Source: Rhodoferax sp.
GTDB lineage: Bacteria > Pseudomonadota > Gammaproteobacteria > Burkholderiales > Burkholderiaceae_C
Reading direction: 5' to 3'
Length of the DNA: 50,206 bases
Assembly (NCBI GenBank): GCA_025358555.1
Contig: JANYJD010000043.1
Location: 1-50,206, forward strand
Position numbers and translations under genes: made by a program. The notes beneath the pieces were generated by a model that saw nothing but the letters and a program-made list of their open reading frames with translations, was not told the origin of the DNA and ran no database searches. The number at the start of each line of letters is the position of its first letter. Within the stretch, counting starts at the first letter, position 1. Positions 33,355 through 41,398 of this stretch are shown here, in pieces.

Positions 33355-33793
33355 GGGGCCTGCCCTCCCGATGCCACAGGGTGTGAACCATGTTCCATGT
33401 GCCACGCGTTCCGTAGCGAATCAGCAGATACAGCGCAACGCTCACCACCATGGCTGCGAAGCCGGACAGCCCCAACGCCAGATTGACCGGGCTGAAGTTC
33501 GGCACGAACAGCACATTTCCAATGAAAGCCAGCGCAGAGACGCCGAACAGCACCAGGCCCAAAGCCACCTCGCCTGCCATAAAACCGGTGTCATACACAT
33601 GGTTGATGACCACATGGCCGGCAAAGCCCACCAAAACCAAACCATAGCCCAACAATCCCAAGCCCCAATGCGCAGCACTGAAACCGGAGAGTAAAAAGCC
33701 CATTCCAAAGGCGCCAAACAGGCTCCAGTGGGTCATCACCGCCAATCGTCTTTCGACAATGGCAATGCGGGCATCTTCAAGTTGCGAGTGCAT
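33347..33793 (-). CDS. Small membrane protein, symporter partner (unknown)
   Basis: A 148-residue protein with four hydrophobic segments, at about residues 23–42, 45–64, 72–93 and 102–123. The short charged N-terminus is MHSQLEDARIAIVERRL and the C-terminus is TWNMVHTLWHREGRPHD. No family is recognised. Its stop codon lies inside the start of the symporter gene (eight-base overlap), and it begins seven bases after the flotillin gene. Translational coupling suggests a symporter accessory subunit, by analogy with small subunits of other SSS transporters; this is inference. Confidence 0.65.
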   Translation of the reverse strand: MHSQLEDARIAIVERRLAVMTHWSLFGAFGMGFLLSGFSAAHWGLGLLGYGLVLVGFAGHVVINHVYDTGFMAGEVALGLVLFGVSALAFIGNVLFVPNFSPVNLALGLSGFAAMVVSVALYLLIRYGTRGTWNMVHTLWHREGRPHD

Positions 33794-33800
33794 GGTTCAG

Positions 33801-35495
33801 TCAGCTGTTCTTGATTTCGGATGCGGCGTTGTTGTCGGTCACCGGCAGGGCCACAAGGTTTCCAAGTTGTCCCAGGCTCGTAATCGAACTGGGCGACATG
33901 CCAATCTCACCGAGCAGCGAGTCCACAAACGGTGCTTGCGCGCGGTACCGCAGTGCGGAGTTCACCACCTGGTCGGCGAGACTGCCACGCGGGCCGCCTT
34001 CGGGGGTGTCGGCACCCGATGCGCCAGGTCCCATGGACTGGTGGCCACTCAAGCCGGGTAGCCCATCCACCTGCAAGATCTTGATCGAGTCAATGTTTTC
34101 CATCGGCTTGACACTCTCGCGAATGATGCTCGGCAGATTCTCGATCAGCTTCGTGTGCAAGCCGCTGCGCCGCGATCCATCCGAGCGCATGTTCTCGGCC
34201 TCGTTGAGCTTGCGTTTTCCATCGGCCTCCACTTCGTACCGGAAGGCAGCGGCCTCTGCCGTAACGCGCTCGGCGCCGGCACGGTCCACTGCGGCGATGC
34301 GGTCGGCTTCAGCTTGCTTGGTCAGCATGAGGGCTTCGCGTTCGGCCTTTTGCTGGGCTGCAATCAGATCGATCGACTTGCGCCGCTCCGCAACCTCGGT
34401 CTCGCGCACAGTGATCACTTTTTCCTGTGCACTGACCATGAGCGCACGCGCATTTTCCGCCTGCGCTTGCGCTTCGGACTCCGATTTGGATTTCGCGGCA
34501 ACCGCGATGACACGGTCTTGCTCTTCGATGTCCAGAACCCGGCGACGCTGAATTTCAAGCTGCGCGGTTTCTTGCTCCTGCTGGATACGCTCGCCGGCAA
34601 TGGATCTCACCTGGTTGATGCGCATGCGCTCCACCTGTTCCGCAGAACGAATCTGCACCTCTTCCGTGTCGCGCTCCCGTTCAGCGCGTTCGCGGGCAAT
34701 TTCCGACTTTTGCTGAACACGGCGGATCGAAACTTCACTCTCCTGCGCCAGCCGTGCGTATTCACTCTCCAGATCAATACTCAAAGCAAGCTTCTCGGCT
34801 TCCAGGTTTTTTTTGCGGATGGCGATCATTGTGTCCTGTTCAATGTCGTTGCGCTTTTTCTTGCGGGTCTCGATCTCTTCGGTCAGACGCGTCAAGCCTT
34901 CGGCATCGAAGGCATTGGATGGATTGAACATCTTCATGTCGGCCTGATCCAGTCCGGTCAGCGAGGCGGTTTCCAGCTCAAGTCCATTGGCGGTCAGTGA
35001 GTCGGCCACCAGCGACTTTACGCCCCGGATGTACTCGCTGCGCTTTTCATGAATCTCCTCCATAGTCATGTTGGCGGCTACCGAACCCATTGCATCCACA
35101 AACCGGCCTTGCACCAGGTCTTTCAGGCTGTCGGGGTTCAAGGTTCGATTGCCCAGCGTGCGCGCCGCCGCGGCCACCGCTTCGGGCGTGGGAATCACGC
35201 GAACAAGGAACTCCACACTCATTTCCACCCGCATCCGGTTTTTGGTGATGAGCGACTTCTCTCCCATGCGTTTGACCTCGATGCGCAAGGTGTTCATGCT
35301 CACCTCGGTGATGTCATGCACGATGGGCAGCACCAGCGCGCCACTGCCCATGACGACACGCTCACCTCCGAAACCGGTACGCACAAACGACAGGTCTTTG
35401 GACGAGTGTCGGTACAGCCAGTGCAGCAGATAAATAGCAATCGAAATGACGATTGCGACAAGGATGACAATAGCAATAATATCGGCGCCGTTCAT
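33801..35495 (-). CDS. yqiK: Flotillin-like SPFH-domain protein (YqiK type)
   Basis: A 564-residue protein, close to E. coli YqiK (553). One N-terminal membrane helix (about residues 5–27) is followed by an SPFH domain (SFVRTGFGGERVVMGSGALVLPIVH, then KNRMRVEMSVEFLVRV). A long Glu/Arg/Ala-rich coiled coil covers about residues 210–430. The C-terminal flotillin segment contains IDSIKILQVDGLPGL and ALRYRAQAPFVDSLLGEIGM. Flotillins form membrane microdomain scaffolds. It lies directly after the rhodopsin-fold gene and before the symporter pair, so a role in organising this transport system is suggested. Confidence 0.92.
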   Translation of the reverse strand: MNGADIIAIVILVAIVISIAIYLLHWLYRHSSKDLSFVRTGFGGERVVMGSGALVLPIVHDITEVSMNTLRIEVKRMGEKSLITKNRMRVEMSVEFLVRVIPTPEAVAAAARTLGNRTLNPDSLKDLVQGRFVDAMGSVAANMTMEEIHEKRSEYIRGVKSLVADSLTANGLELETASLTGLDQADMKMFNPSNAFDAEGLTRLTEEIETRKKKRNDIEQDTMIAIRKKNLEAEKLALSIDLESEYARLAQESEVSIRRVQQKSEIARERAERERDTEEVQIRSAEQVERMRINQVRSIAGERIQQEQETAQLEIQRRRVLDIEEQDRVIAVAAKSKSESEAQAQAENARALMVSAQEKVITVRETEVAERRKSIDLIAAQQKAEREALMLTKQAEADRIAAVDRAGAERVTAEAAAFRYEVEADGKRKLNEAENMRSDGSRRSGLHTKLIENLPSIIRESVKPMENIDSIKILQVDGLPGLSGHQSMGPGASGADTPEGGPRGSLADQVVNSALRYRAQAPFVDSLLGEIGMSPSSITSLGQLGNLVALPVTDNNAASEIKNS

Positions 35496-35559
35496 AAGGT
35501 CAAACCTCCTACATTTGAATTTGGGGATGCACCAGAAGTGATGCTGATGTTAAGAAATG

Positions 35560-36261
35560 TCACCGACTGTTTCCCGAGTCGCGCACCGACGCCGACAGCA
35601 CCGCGAGACAAAAAGCGACCTGGTTCACGATGTCAGCCAGGTTGTAGACAATGTTGAGTTTCCCCTCTGCCACTCCGCCGGAAAATGCCACCACAAAGTA
35701 GGTGAGCGGGTAGATGGCCCAGCCAATTGACACGATGAGCCGCATCCAAAAGTAGCCCCGTTGCACGCTGATGTTGCTGCTCTTGGCGCTGACTTCGCCC
35801 ATTCGGCCAAAGAAGACTTCGCCAAGCACATACAACCAGCATGCCAGCCCGATAAGAAACCCGAACGAGGGGTACATCAGGTTGGTTTCGCCCAGATAGC
35901 GGACCAGCACCATTACCACCGAGGCGACCAGCAAGCGCCAGAACAACCAGGTCGACAACGACGCCATGGTGTTCACAAAGAAGTACATCACCATCACCTG
36001 CAATGGCATGGTGACAAGCCAGACGACATAGCGGTAGATAGGCGGCATCTGCTGATTTGCCTGCCATACCTGATTTGCCTCGAAGTAATTCAGCGCGCTG
36101 ACGACCATCACCAGTCCCGCCATCGTGAGCGGCAATTTCCATTTGCGCGTGACCCATCCCGTTCCCAGAAAAATCAGCACGGCGGACGCCAGGGTCAACA
36201 GCAGCAACAGGGAAAATGTGCCGCTGGCCACATCGGTCGCACCAAGCAACTTGATACTCAT
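35560..36261 (-). CDS. Microbial-rhodopsin-fold protein lacking the retinal lysine
   Basis: A 233-residue seven-helix protein of the bacteriorhodopsin/proteorhodopsin superfamily. Helix C reads YRYVVWLVTMPLQVMVMY, helix F GWAIYPLTYFVVAF and helix G VYNLADIVNQVAFCLAVL. These align with proteorhodopsin RYIDWLLTVPL, GWAIYP and YNLADFVNK. The Schiff-base Lys is Gln214 (codon 35620–35622, CAG), while the Asp four residues earlier (Asp210) is kept. The helix C counterion Asp is Val80, the donor position is Val91 and the His75 equivalent is Asn58. Arg77, Trp81, Thr84, Pro86, Trp181, Tyr184 and Pro185 remain. Covalent retinal binding is therefore not expected. It lies between an ABC permease (15-base gap) and a flotillin (64-base gap). 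Confidence 0.9.
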   Translation of the reverse strand: MSIKLLGATDVASGTFSLLLLLTLASAVLIFLGTGWVTRKWKLPLTMAGLVMVVSALNYFEANQVWQANQQMPPIYRYVVWLVTMPLQVMVMYFFVNTMASLSTWLFWRLLVASVVMVLVRYLGETNLMYPSFGFLIGLACWLYVLGEVFFGRMGEVSAKSSNISVQRGYFWMRLIVSIGWAIYPLTYFVVAFSGGVAEGKLNIVYNLADIVNQVAFCLAVLSASVRDSGNSR

Positions 36262-36276
36262 AAAGTCATCTCCAGA

Positions 36277-37671
36277 TTAAATTTGGGTTCGGATGTGGGG
36301 CGACCGGGCATACAGCGCCACCATCGGCACGATCAGCAGTCCAAAGATGAACTGCTGCCATTCAAATTTCAGGCCCATGCCCACGAGAAATGATGTCAGC
36401 ACCTGCAGTACCAGCACACCGATGACGGTAAAGCCATAACCACCTTGGCCACCCAGCAATGAGGTTCCGCCCATCACCACGGCGGCCAGGGTCATGAACA
36501 AATAGGGCTGGCCCACACCGATGAAGCCGCCACCACTCCAGCCAAGCAGAAGGACGCCCGTCAGAGCCGACACCGTCCCGCTGACCATGTAAGCACCGAC
36601 CCAATAGCGTCGCTCACTGATGGACAGGCGCGACGCAGATGTGCGGTTGCCACCTAGCGCATACAGGAAACGGCCATAGACCGTATTGCGCATCCCATAA
36701 ATTAGGACGATTGCCACCACCGCCCAGATCAGGATCACCGGCGGAACCGATATTCCAAAAGTGACACCATTCATGGCCGCCAGGTTTTTAAGCCAGTCCG
36801 GTACGACTCCAAATACGTTGCCAGCAAACGCACTGCCGATGCTGGTCACGATCTGCGTCAGGCCAGAGACCGCAAAGCCCACGCCCAGTGTCAAAATCAA
36901 CGCTTGGCCTTGCAGGCGAAAGCTGAGAATTCCATTGATCCAGCCAATCAGCGATCCCAAGAGCAGAACGATGATCACGGCAAGCCACGGATAAAAGCCC
37001 AGCCCGATCAGGTACAGCAGAAATACATTCGACGCGCCAATCACAAACGGTATGGAGAGGTCCAGGCCGCCAAGCAGTGCCACCAGCGTCTGCCCCACAC
37101 AGGCAAGCCCCAGAAAGGACGCAAACAGCAACATCGACTTGATGTTTGCGCCGGACGAAAAACCTTCAATGAAAATGGATCCCACGGTGAACATGGTGAG
37201 TAGCACCATCAAACCGATGAACGCACTGCGGTTGTCCACAAACATCTGGCTGACCTGCACCGTAAACACTAGCAGGGCACACAGAATCAGAAAGGTAATG
37301 ATGTTGAGCGCGTTGAAAAAACCAGGCACTGTGGCCGAGGCAATCAGGAAAATTGCAAGAATGACCAGCAACGACGCGATGAGCTTGCGCAACCTGTAGA
37401 CAAAGGCTTTGAACAGCGCCAGGCCACCAGGCCCCTGCGTGCCTTCTTCGCGGCCAAACTTGGCGTGCGGCGCCACATAGGCATTCCATGTCCAGATCAC
37501 CAGAGCGAAGGTGGCGGCGGTAAAGAAGATTAGTTGCTGCAGCACAACCTGCTGCACCAGTCCCAAAATAAACCCCAGACCGGCAATCAGAATGGCAACG
37601 ATCAGGCCCACCCATTGAAGCGAGGATATGCGCGCAGCGGCAGAACGGGTTGTGCCTCCTTCGCTACTCAT
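36277..37671 (-). CDS. ABC sugar-type permease 1 (RbsC-like, N-terminal extension)
   Basis: A 464-residue permease. The RbsC/BPD_transp_2 core spans about residues 105–455, with the family's helices and loops (GQTLVALLGGLDLSIPFVIGASN, GRFLYALGGNRTSASRLSI, VVMGGTSLLGGQGGYGFTVIG). An additional N-terminal part of about 100 residues contains two membrane helices (WVGLIVAILIAGLGFILGLV and LIFFTAATFALVIWTWNAYV) and a soluble loop; ordinary members lack this. The ATG overlaps the stop of permease 2 (ATGA). It should form the inner-membrane channel with permease 2. Confidence 0.9.
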   Translation of the reverse strand: MSSEGGTTRSAAARISSLQWVGLIVAILIAGLGFILGLVQQVVLQQLIFFTAATFALVIWTWNAYVAPHAKFGREEGTQGPGGLALFKAFVYRLRKLIASLLVILAIFLIASATVPGFFNALNIITFLILCALLVFTVQVSQMFVDNRSAFIGLMVLLTMFTVGSIFIEGFSSGANIKSMLLFASFLGLACVGQTLVALLGGLDLSIPFVIGASNVFLLYLIGLGFYPWLAVIIVLLLGSLIGWINGILSFRLQGQALILTLGVGFAVSGLTQIVTSIGSAFAGNVFGVVPDWLKNLAAMNGVTFGISVPPVILIWAVVAIVLIYGMRNTVYGRFLYALGGNRTSASRLSISERRYWVGAYMVSGTVSALTGVLLLGWSGGGFIGVGQPYLFMTLAAVVMGGTSLLGGQGGYGFTVIGVLVLQVLTSFLVGMGLKFEWQQFIFGLLIVPMVALYARSPHIRTQI

Positions 37672-39170
37672 GCGGCCTCCTTGATCTGATCAGGTATTGC
37701 GGATGTCTGAGTCGGCAAAGTGGTGTATTCCCAGGCCAAATAGGCGCTCAGGATCAGCGCCGTGACCAGCACAAACACCATACGCCTAGACATGCTCCGC
37801 TGGCGCGTCTGCAACACCACTGCCCGGGCAATGATCAGCAGCGACAACGCCAGCAAAATAATCAGGGCGATGGGCTTGGCAAGCTTGCTGTCGGTGGCTC
37901 CGGTGCCGCTGGAAACAACACCTTCCAGAAAGAAGCCCGTTGGCGCAGGAATTTTCGGGCTTGCTGTGTGCACGGGCGGCACGCCAGCAACAGCCGGGGC
38001 CTCTGCAGGCACCTGCGCCGCTTTCTGGGAGGCCTGATTTTCCGGTGCGGGGGTGGTTTCTACAGCCGGAGAACTCCGCTCTTGCGCAACCGGAGACGCA
38101 GAAGACTGCGCATAGTCGTACTTGGCGTGCAAGATCACGCCGGCAAACAAAATACTCAGCGCGATGAAGATCAGGGTGGGCGATATGTTCTTGATGCGGG
38201 TTTGAATCCAGGGGATCGCAACCGTCAGCAGCAAGGAAAGCACCAAAATAACGCCATAGGCCAGGTCGGTAACGAAGCCTTGCACCGCGCCAAAACTGAA
38301 GGTGGCCAGCACATAGCCAATCAGGAAAAGGTTCACCGCACCGAGCAATGAACCAATAACACCACCACGGCCGCCCGCCAGGCTCGTCCCCCCCAGCACC
38401 AGCGCGGTGACTGAAATCAGCGTGTAAGTCGTACCCTGCGTAGGATCACCGGAGCCGATCAGGGCGGTATAGGTCAATGCGGCCAGCGCACTGAAAACAC
38501 CCGAGATGCAATGGGCGCCGATGCGCACTATAGTGATGCGCACGCCACTGGTGTAAGCGGCGCGCTCATCGGAACCCATCAAACGCAAATGCCCGTAAAA
38601 GGCAGTGCTGGTAAAGATCAGCCACGCCGCAGTGCTCAGGACCAGAATGACGAGAGTCGGCGAGTAGATCGTGGTGCCCAGTCCCCACGACGACATCCAA
38701 TCGGGTGCTACGCCACCCGGTCGGGGCAGTATCACCAGATTGATGCCCGAGAGCGCCAGGTAGCCGCTGAGCGCGACGATGATGGGCTGCACACGCACAT
38801 AAATGATGATGAACGCCATCAGCAACTGGTACGCCACGCCAACAAAAATAGCGTACAGAAAAAACGTGATGGGCGACTCCAGCGCACCAGCGCCGTGGAG
38901 CACGACCAGCGTCACGTTGATAAAGCCCATCAGTGGCCCGACCGACAGGTCGACTGTGCCGCGCCCAGCAATCGCCAGAGCCATCAAGGCGTAGGTCGCC
39001 AGCGCGAGGGGCGCCATGACAATGACGGCACTGCCGATACCGGCGGGCGATATCAGGTTGGGGCTGCGCAGTACCGCAATGATGAGCAATAGGAAGAGCA
39101 GCAGTATCGGCACCAGCATGTGGGTGCTGGAGGACGATCCGCCGGAGGCTTCCGTGCTGGATTCGCTCAT
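37668..39170 (-). CDS. ABC sugar-type permease 2 (C-terminal extension)
   Basis: A 500-residue permease. The RbsC-like core covers about residues 20–350, with VQPIIVALSGYLALSGINLVIL and VLGGTSLAGGRGGVIGSLLGAV. After the core comes an Ala/Pro/Glu-rich linker (VETTPAPENQASQKAAQVPAEAPAV) and then two additional membrane helices (PIALIILLALSLLIIARAVVL and MVFVLVTALILSAYLAWEY). This tail of about 150 residues is not part of the family core. Both ends overlap neighbouring genes by four bases (ATGA), showing tight coupling with the ATPase and permease 1. Confidence 0.9.
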   Translation of the reverse strand: MSESSTEASGGSSSSTHMLVPILLLFLLLIIAVLRSPNLISPAGIGSAVIVMAPLALATYALMALAIAGRGTVDLSVGPLMGFINVTLVVLHGAGALESPITFFLYAIFVGVAYQLLMAFIIIYVRVQPIIVALSGYLALSGINLVILPRPGGVAPDWMSSWGLGTTIYSPTLVILVLSTAAWLIFTSTAFYGHLRLMGSDERAAYTSGVRITIVRIGAHCISGVFSALAALTYTALIGSGDPTQGTTYTLISVTALVLGGTSLAGGRGGVIGSLLGAVNLFLIGYVLATFSFGAVQGFVTDLAYGVILVLSLLLTVAIPWIQTRIKNISPTLIFIALSILFAGVILHAKYDYAQSSASPVAQERSSPAVETTPAPENQASQKAAQVPAEAPAVAGVPPVHTASPKIPAPTGFFLEGVVSSGTGATDSKLAKPIALIILLALSLLIIARAVVLQTRQRSMSRRMVFVLVTALILSAYLAWEYTTLPTQTSAIPDQIKEAA

Positions 39171-41326
39171 TGGCCTTTGGCCTTATGGTCGCCGTACTCG
39201 ACGATCTTGATACCGGTGCGATTCAAATCCGCCATTGGCGGGGCGGTGCTGGCGTGGTCTTTACCAAACTCAACAATCTTGATCGGTGCCTTGGCGCCAG
39301 CTTTGCCTCCGGGCGATTCGGGCTTGATGGTGCGAATATCTTGGGCTTTGATGCTGCTTTCTTGCCCGCCCTGCGCTGTCGCCTTGGCCAAACTGCTGCC
39401 TGGCCCCGTGTTGAACTCCAAAATTTTGATGGGACCTACTCTGGACGCAGAGGCTGGTGCGGGCGCTGGCATAACGTCAGCACCCCGCTGCGTGCGCGTC
39501 GGGCTGCTCGGTGCCTCGAACGGCGTCGCAGAACGCACCCTTTCCCCGCCATCCTTGTTTTTGTCAAAGCTGGGATAGGGGCTGGTGCGAGACTTCCAGC
39601 TGTTGGCGTCGCCTTGACCTTGCGGCTGCGCGGGGTCATCAAATTCAACGATCTTCATGGCATGGTCCTCGGAGGCTTCATCGTCGTCAGTGGGGTGGAT
39701 CTGGTTGGTTCGGGTCTGCCCAAACATGGACTCGAGAATGGCAGTGGGACGGATTTCGCTGCCCTTGAACTCGTCAAAAATGCTGCCATTTCTGAAAACA
39801 ACCACACGTGCGCAAAAGCCCACAAACTCTTCGATTTCACTGGACAGATAAATTACCGACTTGCCGGTTGCAGCAAAGTCGCGCAAGTGTTTGTAGAGTT
39901 CGGCTTTGGCACCCACATCGATCCCACGCGCGGGGTCATTGAGTACCAGAATGTCTGGGTTCAAGGCGAATGCGCGACCGATCAACACCTTTTGCTGGTT
40001 GCCGCCGCTGAGCGACGTGATCTTGTTGGTGCGCTCGCCCATGCGGATGGCCAGACGCTCCACTTCCCAGTCGAACGTGCCGACCAGGCCATCCCAGCCG
40101 ATGATGCCCAGCCAGCCACCACGGGTTTTGCGGCGGTACAGCGGCATCAGCAAATTCTCGAAAATGCTCAGGTTGGCAAAAATGCCTTCGCGCTTGCGGT
40201 CGCCCGATACATAACAAACACCGTGGTCGACGGCAGATTTCAGTCCTTCAATTTCCACGAAGTCACCACGTTTGTTGCGCACCATTGGGGCCGTGGAAAT
40301 GGACGGATCCACGCCGGCCAGCATGCGCACGAATTCGCTTTGACCCTGACCGTCCAGACCGGCCACTCCCAGAATTTCGCCTTGGCGCAAGCTGCAGTTG
40401 GTCGGGCCGCTGTCGGGCCAGACTTTCATTTTCCGGGAACGCAGCACCACGGCACCGAGTTGAGCCGCGTCCCGCGTATGGCTTTTTTCTTCTACAACCG
40501 GATTTTTTCCGGTCATCAGACGCAGAAGATTCTTTTCGGTAATTTCGTCCTTTTCCAGTACACCGACGTCCTGGCCATCGCGCAGAACCGTTGCACGGTC
40601 GCAGATGCGGATCAGCTCGGCAATGCGATGGGTCACGATGATGACTGCGCAGCCCGAGTCGCGCAGCTCACGCATCTTGCCAAACAGGCGCTCGGTGGAA
40701 TCCAAATCCAGCGCGGCGGACGACTCGTCCAATATCAGGACACGGGGCTTGCACAACAGAGCGCGCCCGATGGTGATCCACTGCTTGATATTCAAAGGCA
40801 ACAGACCCACCAGCATGTCGGGGTCGATCGGCATACCCGCCAAGGAGCGCATCAGCGTTTTGGCGGTGTCGTATTTTTCTTGCTTTCCCAGCGTGCGGGA
40901 CCACAGGCTGTCGGAACCCATGTAGAGGTTCTCCAGCACCGAACATTCGTCTGCAACCAATACTTCCTGGAATACCGTGGCGATGCCGGCCGCGCGCGCC
41001 TCATGCGGCGCCGCTGGGCTCAAACCCATGACAGAGACCTGCCCTGAATCCACCGGAACAACCCCGGAAATCACCTTGGCCAACGTACTTTTTCCACAGC
41101 CATTGCCACCCACGATGGCATGAATTTCCCCCATCTTGGCATGGAAATTAACCCCCCGGAGTGCTTGCGTGGATCCAAACGACTTCTTGACGCCGACGAT
41201 GGCGATCCCCGGCTCGGCCATAGGAGGCGCAGCCGATGCGTGCATGACACTGGGATTTGAAGGGGTCAATACGCTCACGGCGGTGACCTGGTGGGGATTA
41301 AGAAAATGTAGGGCGAATAATTTCAC
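39167..41326 (-). CDS. ABC transporter ATPase with repeat-bearing tail
   Basis: A 719-residue protein if GTG at 41326 is used. Two ABC cassettes are fused as in RbsA/MglA. Cassette 1 has Walker A GGNGCGKST, a degenerate LLPLNIKQW in place of the signature, and Walker B VLILDESSAALD. Cassette 2 has a degenerate P-loop (GLDGQGQSE), an intact LSGGNQQK signature and Walker B ILVLNDPARGID. After about residue 550 a 163-residue disordered tail carries MKIVEF (557), IKILEF (633), IKIVEF (682) and IKIVEY (706). GTG 41326 has the best Shine–Dalgarno (GGAGAGGG), which lies in a hairpin stem; ATG 41245 or 41221 would give 692 or 684 residues. Confidence 0.88.
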   Translation of the reverse strand: MKLFALHFLNPHQVTAVSVLTPSNPSVMHASAAPPMAEPGIAIVGVKKSFGSTQALRGVNFHAKMGEIHAIVGGNGCGKSTLAKVISGVVPVDSGQVSVMGLSPAAPHEARAAGIATVFQEVLVADECSVLENLYMGSDSLWSRTLGKQEKYDTAKTLMRSLAGMPIDPDMLVGLLPLNIKQWITIGRALLCKPRVLILDESSAALDLDSTERLFGKMRELRDSGCAVIIVTHRIAELIRICDRATVLRDGQDVGVLEKDEITEKNLLRLMTGKNPVVEEKSHTRDAAQLGAVVLRSRKMKVWPDSGPTNCSLRQGEILGVAGLDGQGQSEFVRMLAGVDPSISTAPMVRNKRGDFVEIEGLKSAVDHGVCYVSGDRKREGIFANLSIFENLLMPLYRRKTRGGWLGIIGWDGLVGTFDWEVERLAIRMGERTNKITSLSGGNQQKVLIGRAFALNPDILVLNDPARGIDVGAKAELYKHLRDFAATGKSVIYLSSEIEEFVGFCARVVVFRNGSIFDEFKGSEIRPTAILESMFGQTRTNQIHPTDDDEASEDHAMKIVEFDDPAQPQGQGDANSWKSRTSPYPSFDKNKDGGERVRSATPFEAPSSPTRTQRGADVMPAPAPASASRVGPIKILEFNTGPGSSLAKATAQGGQESSIKAQDIRTIKPESPGGKAGAKAPIKIVEFGKDHASTAPPMADLNRTGIKIVEYGDHKAKGQ

Positions 41327-41328
41327 CG

Positions 41329-41363
41329 CCCTCTCCGTCGGACGACAAGTCCGACGGAGAGGG
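41329..41363 (-). promoter_or_regulatory. 15-bp perfect hairpin between binding-protein and ATPase genes
   Basis: On the minus strand CCCTCTCCGTCGGAC, loop TTGTC, GTCCGACGGAGAGGG. There is no T-run on the transcribed side, so it should act as a 3'-end stabiliser for the binding-protein mRNA rather than a full terminator. Its 3' arm contains GGAGAGGG, the only good ribosome-binding site before GTG 41326. Confidence 0.75.
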
Positions 41364-41398
41364 TTGCAACAAGATCGATTCGTTCAATCTAGATTTGC

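Noticed and set aside
39170-41047. Plus-strand open frame (625 codons) opposite the ABC ATPase
   Set aside because: Shadow of the ATPase reading frame; no family motif.
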